Source of the DNA: Bacteroidota bacterium
Lineage (GTDB): Bacteria > Bacteroidota > Rhodothermia > Balneolales > HLUCCA01
Assembly: GCA_003448835.1 (NCBI GenBank)
Contig: DLXM01000363.1
Coordinates: 1-9,659 of the forward strand
DNA: 9,659 nucleotides
Direction: 5' to 3'
Shown here: piece by piece, positions 1 through 6,521 of the stretch
How positions within the stretch are numbered: the stretch's first letter is position 1
Layout: the number at the start of each line of letters is the position of its first letter
Notes under the pieces: generated by a model
Database searches by the model: none
The model's input: only the letters and a program-made list of their open reading frames with translations
Told to the model about the DNA's origin: nothing
Program-made: the position numbers and the translations under genes

Positions 1-1
1 T

Positions 2-1402
2 TTAAAACGTGGTGCACAAATTGTTGTTGGGACTCCGGGACGTACCATTGATCACATTAAACGCGGAACAATCAAGCTCAATACCCTGAATATGCTCATC
101 TTTGATGAAGCAGATGAGATGTTGAACATGGGATTCCGTGAAGATATGGAAGAGATTTTAACCCATATCAATCAAGAAATTCAAACCGTCATGTTTTCGG
201 CGACGGTACCTCCGTTTATTCGCGATATCATGAAACGATTCATGAAGGATCCGGTTAACGTAACGATCGATAAAAAACAAATGACTGCTTCTAAAATTGA
301 GCAGTTTGTTATTGAAATTCGTGACTCATTACGAACAGAAGCTATATCCCGTTTAATGGATGTACACAATTTCAAACTTGGAATTGTTTTCTGTAATACA
401 AAAGTAGCTACCGACTCCGTTGCCAGAGACCTCCAGGCTCGTGGTTATTCTAGTGAAGTTCTTAACGGTGACTTGAATCAGACACAACGTGATAAGGTTA
501 TGAGTGGATTCAGAAGAGGACAAATCGATTTACTTGTTGCAACTGATGTCGCAGCTCGTGGTATTGATGTTGAAGATGTAGATGTTATTTTCAACTACGA
601 AATCCCCACTGATCCCGAGTATTATGTTCACAGAATCGGGCGTACCGGACGTGCAGGTAAAGCTGGAACATCCATCACATTTAGCTCACCTAGTAAATCA
701 CGCAGACTTCGGTTTATTGAAAATCAGATTAAACAAAAGCTGAAAATTCTACCTATGCCAAGTATTTCGGATGTGAAAGAATCCCGTATCGCAATTCAAC
801 TTAAAGAGGTCCAGGAAGCGCTTGAATCCGGCGGATTACGTCCTTATATAGAACAATTAGAACCACTTGCCGAGTCCGGGTTTTCGCCGATTGAAATCGC
901 CGGTGCACTACTTAAACTTCGCGCTGATCTAAAAGGTCTCGAAGAAAAAGAAGCAGCTAAATCCGACAGAAAAGCGAATGATGGTGCCATGGTGACGATC
1001 AAACTCGATGTAGGTCGACAAGATAATGTCAGAAAAGGTGATTTAGTTGGTGCTATAGCCGGTGAATCTGGCATATCATCAGATCAGATCGGACATATTA
1101 ATGTGCTTAAATACGAATCTTTTGTTGATATCAATGGTGATGTCGTCGATAAAGTTATCGCTGCAATGAGCAGAAGTAACGTTAAAGGTAAAAAAGTAAA
1201 AATCGTTATCGAATCACAGAGCGAAAAAAGCAAACAAGATGAAGCCCGAAGTGGTGGATCATATGGTGATGACCGCGGTGGCAGATCATCTTACAGTGAT
1301 GACCGTGGTGGGCGATCAAGCAGCAGAGGCCGTTCATCCGGCGGAGATCGTGGCCGATCTTCAGGTGGTGGTGACAGAAGTCGATCTAAAAGACGTTCTT
1401 AA
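2..1402 (+). CDS. DEAD-box RNA helicase, DeaD/CsdA-like, 5' end cut by window
   Basis: ATP-dependent RNA helicase, probably cytoplasmic and acting on structured RNA in ribosome assembly or mRNA decay (family knowledge). The reading frame is open from base 2, so the true start and motifs Q, I and Ia lie outside the window. Visible in order: TPGR (motif Ib), DEAD (motif II, bases 104-115), SAT (motif III, 197-205), ATDVAARGID (motif V), HRIGRTGR (motif VI, 629-652). After the helicase core comes a linker, then a DbpA-like RNA-binding domain at about 989-1216, as in E. coli DeaD. The last roughly 50 residues are a low-complexity Arg/Gly/Ser/Asp tail, probably disordered and RNA-binding. The gene ends in TAA and is convergent with the HlyD-like gene 33 nt away. 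No internal break is seen. The helicase call is very secure; equivalence to DeaD rather than a paralogue is less so. Confidence 0.97.
   Translation, partial: LKRGAQIVVGTPGRTIDHIKRGTIKLNTLNMLIFDEADEMLNMGFREDMEEILTHINQEIQTVMFSATVPPFIRDIMKRFMKDPVNVTIDKKQMTASKIEQFVIEIRDSLRTEAISRLMDVHNFKLGIVFCNTKVATDSVARDLQARGYSSEVLNGDLNQTQRDKVMSGFRRGQIDLLVATDVAARGIDVEDVDVIFNYEIPTDPEYYVHRIGRTGRAGKAGTSITFSSPSKSRRLRFIENQIKQKLKILPMPSISDVKESRIAIQLKEVQEALESGGLRPYIEQLEPLAESGFSPIEIAGALLKLRADLKGLEEKEAAKSDRKANDGAMVTIKLDVGRQDNVRKGDLVGAIAGESGISSDQIGHINVLKYESFVDINGDVVDKVIAAMSRSNVKGKKVKIVIESQSEKSKQDEARSGGSYGDDRGGRSSYSDDRGGRSSSRGRSSGGDRGRSSGGGDRSRSKRRS
1268..1327 (+). repeat. 30-nt tandem duplication in helicase RGG-like tail
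   Basis: Two consecutive 30-nt units start at 1268 and 1298. The first 21 nt of each agree at 18 positions and encode the same eight residues, DDRGGRSS; the remainder has diverged. The synonymous differences (cgc/cgt, ggc/ggg, aga/cga) suggest an old duplication kept at protein level. Such Arg-Gly tails commonly expand by slippage. Confidence 0.7.
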
Positions 1403-1418
1403 GCTTCGCGAGATTATC

Positions 1419-1458
1419 TAAATCGGGGGACAATCTTATTGGTTGTCCCTCTGATTTA
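1419..1458. terminator. Imperfect hairpin between convergent genes, possible bidirectional terminator
   Basis: Seen: outer arms TAAATC (1419-1424) and GATTTA (1453-1458), a small internal loop (GG against TCT), inner arms GGGACAA (1427-1433) and TTGTCCC (1443-1449), and a 9-nt loop. The stop codon of the HlyD-like gene (1436-1438) sits in that loop. The location between two converging genes suits a shared terminator. There is no T-run after the stem on either strand, so it is not a textbook Rho-independent terminator; it could instead be a 3'-end stability stem. Confidence 0.5.
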
Positions 1459-2536
1459 CAATCACATCTACAAACTCGCCCGGCAGGAGTCCGACCGACT
1501 CCATATCGAAGATTTCAATTTTTACCGGCAACCCGGTTTCCAGCAAACTACCCTGTCTTTGTACGGTTTCATCAATAACTGATAATTGAGCGCCAATATT
1601 AGTGATTGTTGCGGGAATTAGCTTTTTTTCCGCAGTACGCGTCCGTACCTGAACTAAAGTACCAATCTCAGGACGAATAGTTAACGGTTGTCTCATATAC
1701 CCAATAATATGCGTCGGAGTTTTTGATTCAAGTAGTAAAAATGGTTCACCTTCGGGTGCGACTGCCCCATTTTGAAAATAGATCTTCCCAATCATACCAC
1801 TAAATGGTGCAATTATGTTGATTGGTTTTATTTCTTGTTCGATTGCTTTCAGTTCTGCCTCATGAACACGCAGGGCCGCATTTAATGCAGCATCTGCATT
1901 TCCTCCAAGATCCGATTCCAATCCACTAACTTGTTGTTCAAGGTCTTGAATAAATTGAGCAGTTTTTTCGATTTCATCATTGATCAGATTAAGAACTAAT
2001 TTAGCATCATCCAGGAGCTCTTGAGACACCAGATCATTCGTGAATAATTCCTGCATTCGTTGTACCCTTGCGCTCTCTGTCTGTTTGCGAAGCTGAAGAG
2101 CAGATAAATTGATCTGCTGACCAACCAAGTCCGAACGAAGTTCAGCTAAATTTATTCGATTCCGTTGCCAACCCGAAATTGGCTCCATACTTGAACTCAC
2201 ATAGTCGATCTGGGCATTAATTAATTCAATTTGAGCTGCATATTGAGCAGAGTCGACTTCCACAATGATTGCAAGCGTATCGCCATGATCCACCTGATCA
2301 AACTCACGGACGTACATATTGGTAATTAATCCAGTTGTTGGACTGGAAATTAAAGCCACATCAGCGTAAACACGTCCGGTAAAACTTGGGTTATAAACTC
2401 GAAAATCCCATAGAAAAAGTACAATCAACAATACGACAACAAATACAATTACAGGAAATATCCTGAGTCTGAATTCTTTGAGTTTTTGAGAAACCGGGAC
2501 TTTAACTGGTTCGTATTTATTCATTTTAATACTCAT
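1436..2536 (-). CDS. HlyD/EmrA-family periplasmic adaptor (membrane fusion protein)
   Basis: Adaptor that links an inner-membrane component to an outer-membrane TolC-type channel. The 366 residues show a short cytoplasmic N-terminus, one membrane segment at about 26-43 (PVIVFVVVLLIVLFLW), then a first half-lipoyl region around 55-95 with a central SSPTTGLI stretch. A long Glu/Gln/Leu-rich coiled coil follows at about 100-235. A second half-lipoyl region (IIAPFSGMIGKIYFQNGAVAPEG) and a beta-barrel domain complete it. The single-TM layout matches EmrA/HlyD adaptors rather than lipoprotein AcrA types. The start abuts the stop of the DUF4956 gene with no gap; Met5 is an alternative start. It is the last gene of the leftward unit. 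No ABC, MFS or RND transporter gene accompanies it here, which is unusual. Adaptor call secure; cargo unknown. Confidence 0.93.
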   Translation of the reverse strand: MSIKMNKYEPVKVPVSQKLKEFRLRIFPVIVFVVVLLIVLFLWDFRVYNPSFTGRVYADVALISSPTTGLITNMYVREFDQVDHGDTLAIIVEVDSAQYAAQIELINAQIDYVSSSMEPISGWQRNRINLAELRSDLVGQQINLSALQLRKQTESARVQRMQELFTNDLVSQELLDDAKLVLNLINDEIEKTAQFIQDLEQQVSGLESDLGGNADAALNAALRVHEAELKAIEQEIKPINIIAPFSGMIGKIYFQNGAVAPEGEPFLLLESKTPTHIIGYMRQPLTIRPEIGTLVQVRTRTAEKKLIPATITNIGAQLSVIDETVQRQGSLLETGLPVKIEIFDMESVGLLPGEFVDVIVNQRDNQ

Positions 2537-3223
2537 TTAGACCTCTGATTCCTCTTCCAGCGACATGGCGTGTATGTCGGTTACACCGTTAATTGCCCCT
2601 AATTCAGAAACCAGTAAATCTTTTCCATCCGGATCTCGCATCAGTAATTTATAGGATAAAAAAGTGATGTTATTATCGTTTCGACTTTGCTGGGTAGACC
2701 TTAAAATTTTAAAACTGTGTCGTTTCAGGAATAATTCAAGGTCAGACAATTCGGTAATCGCACGACTCCAGTTGAAATTGATAATGAGATCAAATCTTTT
2801 GCGGGATCCAAAGCTGGTAAACCATAGATAGATAAATGCAATCGACATCACTGAGACTCCGGTAATCGCTGTTGTGAATTTTTGAGTGCCGGTGGCAAGT
2901 CCAACTACAATTAGTGATAAGACGTACACGGTATCAAGCGTATCCCGAAGAATATTTCGAAAACGTACGATGGCAAAAACTGCGAGTAAACTAAATGCCG
3001 TCACAATGTTGTTATCCAACACCATCATAACCAATGATACAGTTATGGGGATTATGATAAGTGAGTTAACAAAAGAGCGGGAATAAGAAAGTCCGGTGTG
3101 AGTAAACATATAAACCCAGGCAATAACCTGTCCACTCAGAAACGCAATCAACAGTGCTAATAAAAGTGTTGGGAGATCTGTCGGTACCGGGGCTGTATCT
3201 CCGTAGGTTAGCCACTCATTCAT
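2537..3223 (-). CDS. DUF4956-family multi-pass inner-membrane protein
   Basis: Function unestablished. The 228 residues begin with about five hydrophobic segments: roughly 18-40, 53-69, 73-86, 99-112 and 116-136. Between the third and fourth is a charged conserved-looking motif, AVFAIVRFRN..RDTLDT (about 81-98), which resembles the RFR...D..DT signature I associate with DUF4956. The C-terminal part from about 141 is soluble, with alternating strand/helix character, and is probably cytoplasmic. DUF4956 genes are often next to VTC-domain genes, and here the VTC stop and this ATG are separated by one base. The tight coupling to VTC upstream and the HlyD-like adaptor downstream (0-nt gap) implies co-translation and a shared complex. 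A role as the membrane conduit for a VTC product is inference. Family call good; transport role speculative. Confidence 0.82.
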   Translation of the reverse strand: MNEWLTYGDTAPVPTDLPTLLLALLIAFLSGQVIAWVYMFTHTGLSYSRSFVNSLIIIPITVSLVMMVLDNNIVTAFSLLAVFAIVRFRNILRDTLDTVYVLSLIVVGLATGTQKFTTAITGVSVMSIAFIYLWFTSFGSRKRFDLIINFNWSRAITELSDLELFLKRHSFKILRSTQQSRNDNNITFLSYKLLMRDPDGKDLLVSELGAINGVTDIHAMSLEEESEV

Positions 3224-3224
3224 T

Positions 3225-3983
3225 TTATCGATTATTAAGAGTTATCAGATGATGATTATGTAAATTAATCAATCCATCCACATATTTTGCTGCAGATCCA
3301 CTGGTTAGATCAAAATGTTGAACCAAATCCCTGAACCAAAGCGGAAAGTTGTCTGTAAATTTAAGTTCGAGAATAATTTTATCACCAAAAACCGATACAG
3401 GGAAATCCGGCACTAATTTATATTCAATTTTGTGAATTACCTCAGACATCACATTTCTATCGAATGTAACCCGAACAGCATTTGAATCCAGTTGCTCGTA
3501 AGCCTCTCTAAAGTACTTTATGTGCACTTTTGGCTTGGCTTCCAGAGTTTCAATAAGTTGACAAATTGATATTAGAGTATCAAATTGTTCCCTTGTTTTT
3601 TCGTGTAGATGATTCATTGAAGGAATTACACCATTTAGTAACTCCTCAACAACATGACGGTGAATAATAGCTCGTTTCTTGGATATAGCTCGATCTTGTC
3701 TTCGCTTTACTTCGAGATAAACCGGTTTGTCATCCCCATTTTCATAGTATCTAACGCGAAGTTTATACCGGTTTCGAGAGCCATTAATGGTGTCGGTATA
3801 CGTTAACAACGATTTAGAATCCAAATAAATGCTATGAACAGGATACGACCTATCGGGCTGAGTAGCCCCATAAGCATCCAGATTCAAATGTGCTCCAACA
3901 AATTGTCGAATTGCCTGAACCTGGGACTCTTTTGTGATAAACTTGTATTCAAACCTCTGCTTCTGCAGTTTGTTTTCAATCAT
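3225..3983 (-). CDS. VTC-domain (polyphosphate polymerase-like) protein
   Basis: Triphosphate-tunnel-fold protein of the VTC family. The yeast relative Vtc4 makes polyphosphate from ATP; bacterial members are mostly uncharacterised. The 252 residues contain the tunnel-lining signatures: RFEYKF (10-15, K14), SIYLDS (51-56), KLRVRYY (74-80 with K74, R76, R78), EVKRR (91-95, E91 and K93), KKR (102-104), VRVTFDRN (170-177), ILELKF (204-209, E206 and K208) and AAKYVDG near the C-terminus (K233). The Glu pairs are the expected metal ligands and the Lys/Arg residues the phosphate contacts, so the site looks complete. No SPX domain, signal peptide or membrane segment is visible, so the protein should be cytosolic and rely on the adjacent DUF4956 protein for membrane attachment. 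It is preceded by a candidate promoter of its own. Fold call strong; polymerase activity inferred. Confidence 0.88.
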   Translation of the reverse strand: MIENKLQKQRFEYKFITKESQVQAIRQFVGAHLNLDAYGATQPDRSYPVHSIYLDSKSLLTYTDTINGSRNRYKLRVRYYENGDDKPVYLEVKRRQDRAISKKRAIIHRHVVEELLNGVIPSMNHLHEKTREQFDTLISICQLIETLEAKPKVHIKYFREAYEQLDSNAVRVTFDRNVMSEVIHKIEYKLVPDFPVSVFGDKIILELKFTDNFPLWFRDLVQHFDLTSGSAAKYVDGLINLHNHHLITLNNR

Positions 3984-4000
3984 TATATAGACTTAGAAGT

Positions 4001-4015
4001 GGCAATTAAATTGCC
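4001..4015. repeat. 15-nt perfect inverted repeat in VTC leader
   Basis: GGCAATT-A-AATTGCC, 7-bp arms around a single central base, lies 17 nt upstream of the VTC start codon. If the promoter at 4064-4094 is real, the repeat falls in the 5' leader, where it could be an operator. An RNA hairpin is unlikely with a one-base loop unless inner pairs open. No known regulator is recognised. Confidence 0.45.
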
Positions 4016-4063
4016 CTCAACGATATCATTTTCGTCCAATTTAACGCGTAATATCATGCAATT

Positions 4064-4094
4064 CAAAGGAAATAATACTCAACTTCATTACAAA
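4064..4094 (-). promoter_or_regulatory. Candidate Bacteroidota-type promoter for VTC-DUF4956-HlyD
   Basis: Read on the minus strand: TTTG (4094-4091), a 19-nt spacer, then TTCCTTTG (4071-4064), a one-mismatch fit to the TAnnTTTG -7 box. The spacing equals that of the two other promoters proposed in this window. It would start transcription roughly 75 nt upstream of the VTC ATG, letting VTC-DUF4956-HlyD be expressed apart from TolC. It lies in the 168-nt gap after the TolC stop. Confidence 0.4.
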
Positions 4095-4151
4095 TCAAGT
4101 ATGCTCCTCCAAATAATGAGTTTACAGCTAAGCTGAATTCAGTATGAATAT

Positions 4152-5501
4152 TTAATCAACCGAAAGTTTTCCCATCAGCTTAAATAATTCAGTCTCTGAT
4201 AGTTTTGCTTCATATTGCGCTGTAATCAGTCGTGTCTCAGTATCTATGAGTGTTCGCTGCGACTCTCGGAGCTCAAGTGATGAAATAGTGCCCTGGTAAA
4301 ATCGTTCTAACGCAATTTCTATCGTTTGATTTGCAAGTTCCAAGTTCTCACGCTCCAACTCAACAACATTTCGACTGGATACATAGTTTTGAAATTCTGC
4401 AACCGCGAGAGAATTCAATTGTGATGTAATTTCATTGAGCGAAAGTTCTGCATTTTTTTCATAAATCCGAGCTGCCTGAAGCTTACGATTTAAATTGAAT
4501 CCCTCAAAAATAGGCACCCGAACCGTGACTCCATATCGAATTCCATCAATCTCTTGAAGTCGGCGAATCGAATTCTCAGTTTCTCTATGGTTGATTTGAT
4601 ACCCCGCATTCAGATCAATTGTCGGCATTCGTCCACGTAGTACTTCCTGGCGTTCCAATGAAGCTATTCGAGTTTGGATTTGAGCAGCGTTAAGAACTTT
4701 ATTCTCACTACTCATTGCATTCATAACATCACTGAATTCAATGGGATTACCCAATTCAATTTCTGTTGAAACCTCAAAATCAGTCAAAGGATCCAGATTC
4801 AATAATGTCATCAATCTGACCTTCGCATCATTCAACAACACAGATTCTCTGATAACCGCAGCACGATCGGAGTTTAGATCAGTTTGCGCCAATAAAAATT
4901 CGTACTCAGATCCGGACCCAATCTGTAACTTTGTATCTGCAATCCGATGTCGTTCCTGCGAAATCTCAACTGTATTTTCAAGAACTGCCATTCTCTTCTG
5001 AATGCGAATGATGTTGAAATACGACGAAATAATGTCACCTACTGTGTTTTCAATCTGAATTCGGGCATTGATAAATCCCAGGTTTTCAAACTCCTTGAGT
5101 TTATTATACGTAGAGAACATTTTGAATCCATCGAAAACAGTCCAGTTTAAAGCTGCATCCAGATTCGCTACAGAATTTGTGGTTCGTTCGGATGGAGATT
5201 CTATTCCATTTTCTGTAAGTACCAGGTCTTCTTGTCCACCTGATAGACCGGCAGTTAGATCTAATTCAGGAAAGAATCCGGCAGCCCCAGGATTTCGATT
5301 TAATGAAGCTATCTCTGCGGAATTTTTAGCAATAATGATGCTGAAATTTCTCTCCAAACCGACTCGAATGGCTTCTTCCAGTGTAATAAAATCGTTTTGC
5401 TGATCCGGAACAGTTTGCCCAAACAAATTTCCGGGTATTTGTAAAAATGTAATGAAGGAGATCGCAAGTAATGAGATCTTAAATAAAGTTATCCTAAGCA
5501 T
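4152..5501 (-). CDS. TolC-family outer-membrane efflux protein
   Basis: Outer-membrane channel-tunnel protein that docks with HlyD-type adaptors. The 449 residues begin with a signal peptide (hydrophobic core about 9-22), with a likely cut between Gly28 and Gln29. Two homologous OEP repeats follow. The first has LEEAIRVGLERN, GFFPELDLTAG and LNWTVFDGF; the second has RVPIFEGFNLNRKLQAA and a final helix with FYQGTISSLELRESQ. Length is normal for the family. It is the first gene of the leftward cluster, 168 nt ahead of VTC, and is divergent from the esterase gene. With the HlyD-like adaptor at the other end of the cluster it supplies two of three parts of a tripartite exporter. I could not identify a convincing promoter for it in the 235-nt divergent region. 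Family call secure; substrate unknown. Confidence 0.95.
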   Translation of the reverse strand: MLRITLFKISLLAISFITFLQIPGNLFGQTVPDQQNDFITLEEAIRVGLERNFSIIIAKNSAEIASLNRNPGAAGFFPELDLTAGLSGGQEDLVLTENGIESPSERTTNSVANLDAALNWTVFDGFKMFSTYNKLKEFENLGFINARIQIENTVGDIISSYFNIIRIQKRMAVLENTVEISQERHRIADTKLQIGSGSEYEFLLAQTDLNSDRAAVIRESVLLNDAKVRLMTLLNLDPLTDFEVSTEIELGNPIEFSDVMNAMSSENKVLNAAQIQTRIASLERQEVLRGRMPTIDLNAGYQINHRETENSIRRLQEIDGIRYGVTVRVPIFEGFNLNRKLQAARIYEKNAELSLNEITSQLNSLAVAEFQNYVSSRNVVELERENLELANQTIEIALERFYQGTISSLELRESQRTLIDTETRLITAQYEAKLSETELFKLMGKLSVD

Positions 5502-5610
5502 AATAATTTGATGGATGGATTTATCCTAAATATCTCGGATTTTCGATTTCGACGGTTATAAGGTAGAAGAATAAACCAATTTGATGTTTTAAAAAATATG
5601 TAGTTTGTTA

Positions 5611-5659
5611 AATGATATTGCATTTTCATTTAATGAAACAATTTAATGATTGATTCATT
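5611..5659. repeat. Cluster of five AATGA/TCATT pentamers in divergent intergenic region
   Basis: AATGA occurs at 5611, 5632 and 5645; its complement TCATT at 5626 and 5655. The 5626/5632 pair forms a perfect 15-nt inverted repeat, TTTCATT-T-AATGAAA (5624-5638). The 5645/5655 pair forms AATGA-5 nt-TCATT. TTTAATGA is also directly repeated at 5629 and 5642. The last site overlaps the proposed -33 TTG of the esterase promoter, so this is a plausible regulator-binding region between divergent TolC and esterase genes. Confidence 0.45.
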
Positions 5660-5679
5660 CCAATTGATTTGTACTTTTG
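5650..5679 (+). promoter_or_regulatory. Bacteroidota-type promoter for esterase-aminopeptidase-ATP-grasp unit
   Basis: TTG (5650-5652), a 19-nt spacer and TACTTTTG (5672-5679), a full match to TAnnTTTG. The expected start of transcription is a few bases downstream, giving a 5' leader of about 50 nt before the ATG at 5737. No Shine-Dalgarno sequence precedes that ATG, which is usual for this phylum. Confidence 0.62.
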
Positions 5680-5736
5680 CATTTTTAAAAATCATCCGAT
5701 CAAATAAACGAACTCAATCTGGACCCAAACAAATAC

Positions 5737-6504
5737 ATGGAGCAGGACATCTCATATTCGCCCATAATTGAAATCATCAATGAAAATTTCGAAATCCCAC
5801 AATTGATTAAGACCAGGCGCATTGCTGCACTTCTGCCCCACAACTATCATACATCCGATAAAAAATATCCCGTACTATATTTACAAGACGGACAAAATCT
5901 TTTTGATGATTATGCTCCGTTTGGAAGTTGGGAGCTACCAAAACAGTTAGCTCATTTAGCAAAACATGGTCACGGGGATGTTATTATTGTAGCCATTGAC
6001 CACGCTGAAACTGAACGTATCAAGGAATTTACCCCAACAAAAGTCACTGCATTGGGTGTTGGTGATGGTAAAAAGTATGCTCGATTCCTTTGTGAAACTT
6101 TGAAACCATATGTAGATCAGCATTTCAGAACGTTATCACATGGAAACCATACCGGTATTGGTGGCAGTTCAATGGGTGGACTCATTAGCATCTATGCTGC
6201 AATGCAACATCCTACCACTTTTAGCAAACTCATGATTTTCTCACCATCATTGTGGGTCAGTCCGGAATTATCAATTGATTTTATCCGAAAAACTCCTCTT
6301 TTTAAAGGTAAAATTTACCTTTACGGTGGCACTCAAGAAGGATCAAGTATGGTCGAACATCTTAATGAATTTGTACATGTTATATCAAACGATCCACATA
6401 AAAGAAACTTACAATTCAAATTATCGGTTCGTGATGGTGGAGAACACAATGAATCGGCCTGGGGACATGAATTTCCTAAAGCTTTAAACTGGTTATTCAA
6501 TTAA
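5737..6504 (+). CDS. Alpha/beta-hydrolase esterase (enterochelin esterase/esterase D-like)
   Basis: Hydrolase of the putative-esterase family (PF00756 type), 255 residues, without a signal peptide, so probably cytosolic. Seen: the early strand YPVLYLQDGQNLFDD, which forms the oxyanion side in this family; a helix with LKPYVDQHFRT; the nucleophile elbow GGSSMGG with Ser145; YLYGGTQEG with Glu201 as the likely acid; and GGEHNESAW with His237 as the likely catalytic histidine. The catalytic set is therefore complete. The preceding promoter makes it the first gene of a rightward unit, 17 nt ahead of the aminopeptidase. Relatives hydrolyse siderophore esters, S-formylglutathione or carbohydrate esters, and the natural substrate cannot be read from the sequence. 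No iron-uptake gene is nearby to support a siderophore role. Confidence 0.9.
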   Translation: MEQDISYSPIIEIINENFEIPQLIKTRRIAALLPHNYHTSDKKYPVLYLQDGQNLFDDYAPFGSWELPKQLAHLAKHGHGDVIIVAIDHAETERIKEFTPTKVTALGVGDGKKYARFLCETLKPYVDQHFRTLSHGNHTGIGGSSMGGLISIYAAMQHPTTFSKLMIFSPSLWVSPELSIDFIRKTPLFKGKIYLYGGTQEGSSMVEHLNEFVHVISNDPHKRNLQFKLSVRDGGEHNESAWGHEFPKALNWLFN

Positions 6505-6521
6505 CCGACATTATAAATCGC

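Noticed and set aside
4063..4110. Possible leader peptide on the minus strand: GGAGGAG (4110-4104) then TTG and 11 codons to a TGA
   Set aside because: The Shine-Dalgarno-like run is striking, but the start is TTG, the peptide is very short, other genes here rarely use such sites, and it overlaps the -33 and -7 boxes of the candidate VTC promoter, so both cannot easily be true.
3834..4136. 100-codon plus-strand open frame overlapping the VTC start and leader
   Set aside because: It is mostly antisense to the strongly supported VTC gene, has no domain-like pattern, and its composition looks like a frame shadow.
5068..5403. Plus-strand 111-codon open frame inside the TolC-family gene
   Set aside because: Fully antisense to a well-supported gene with signal peptide and both OEP repeats; no recognisable protein features.
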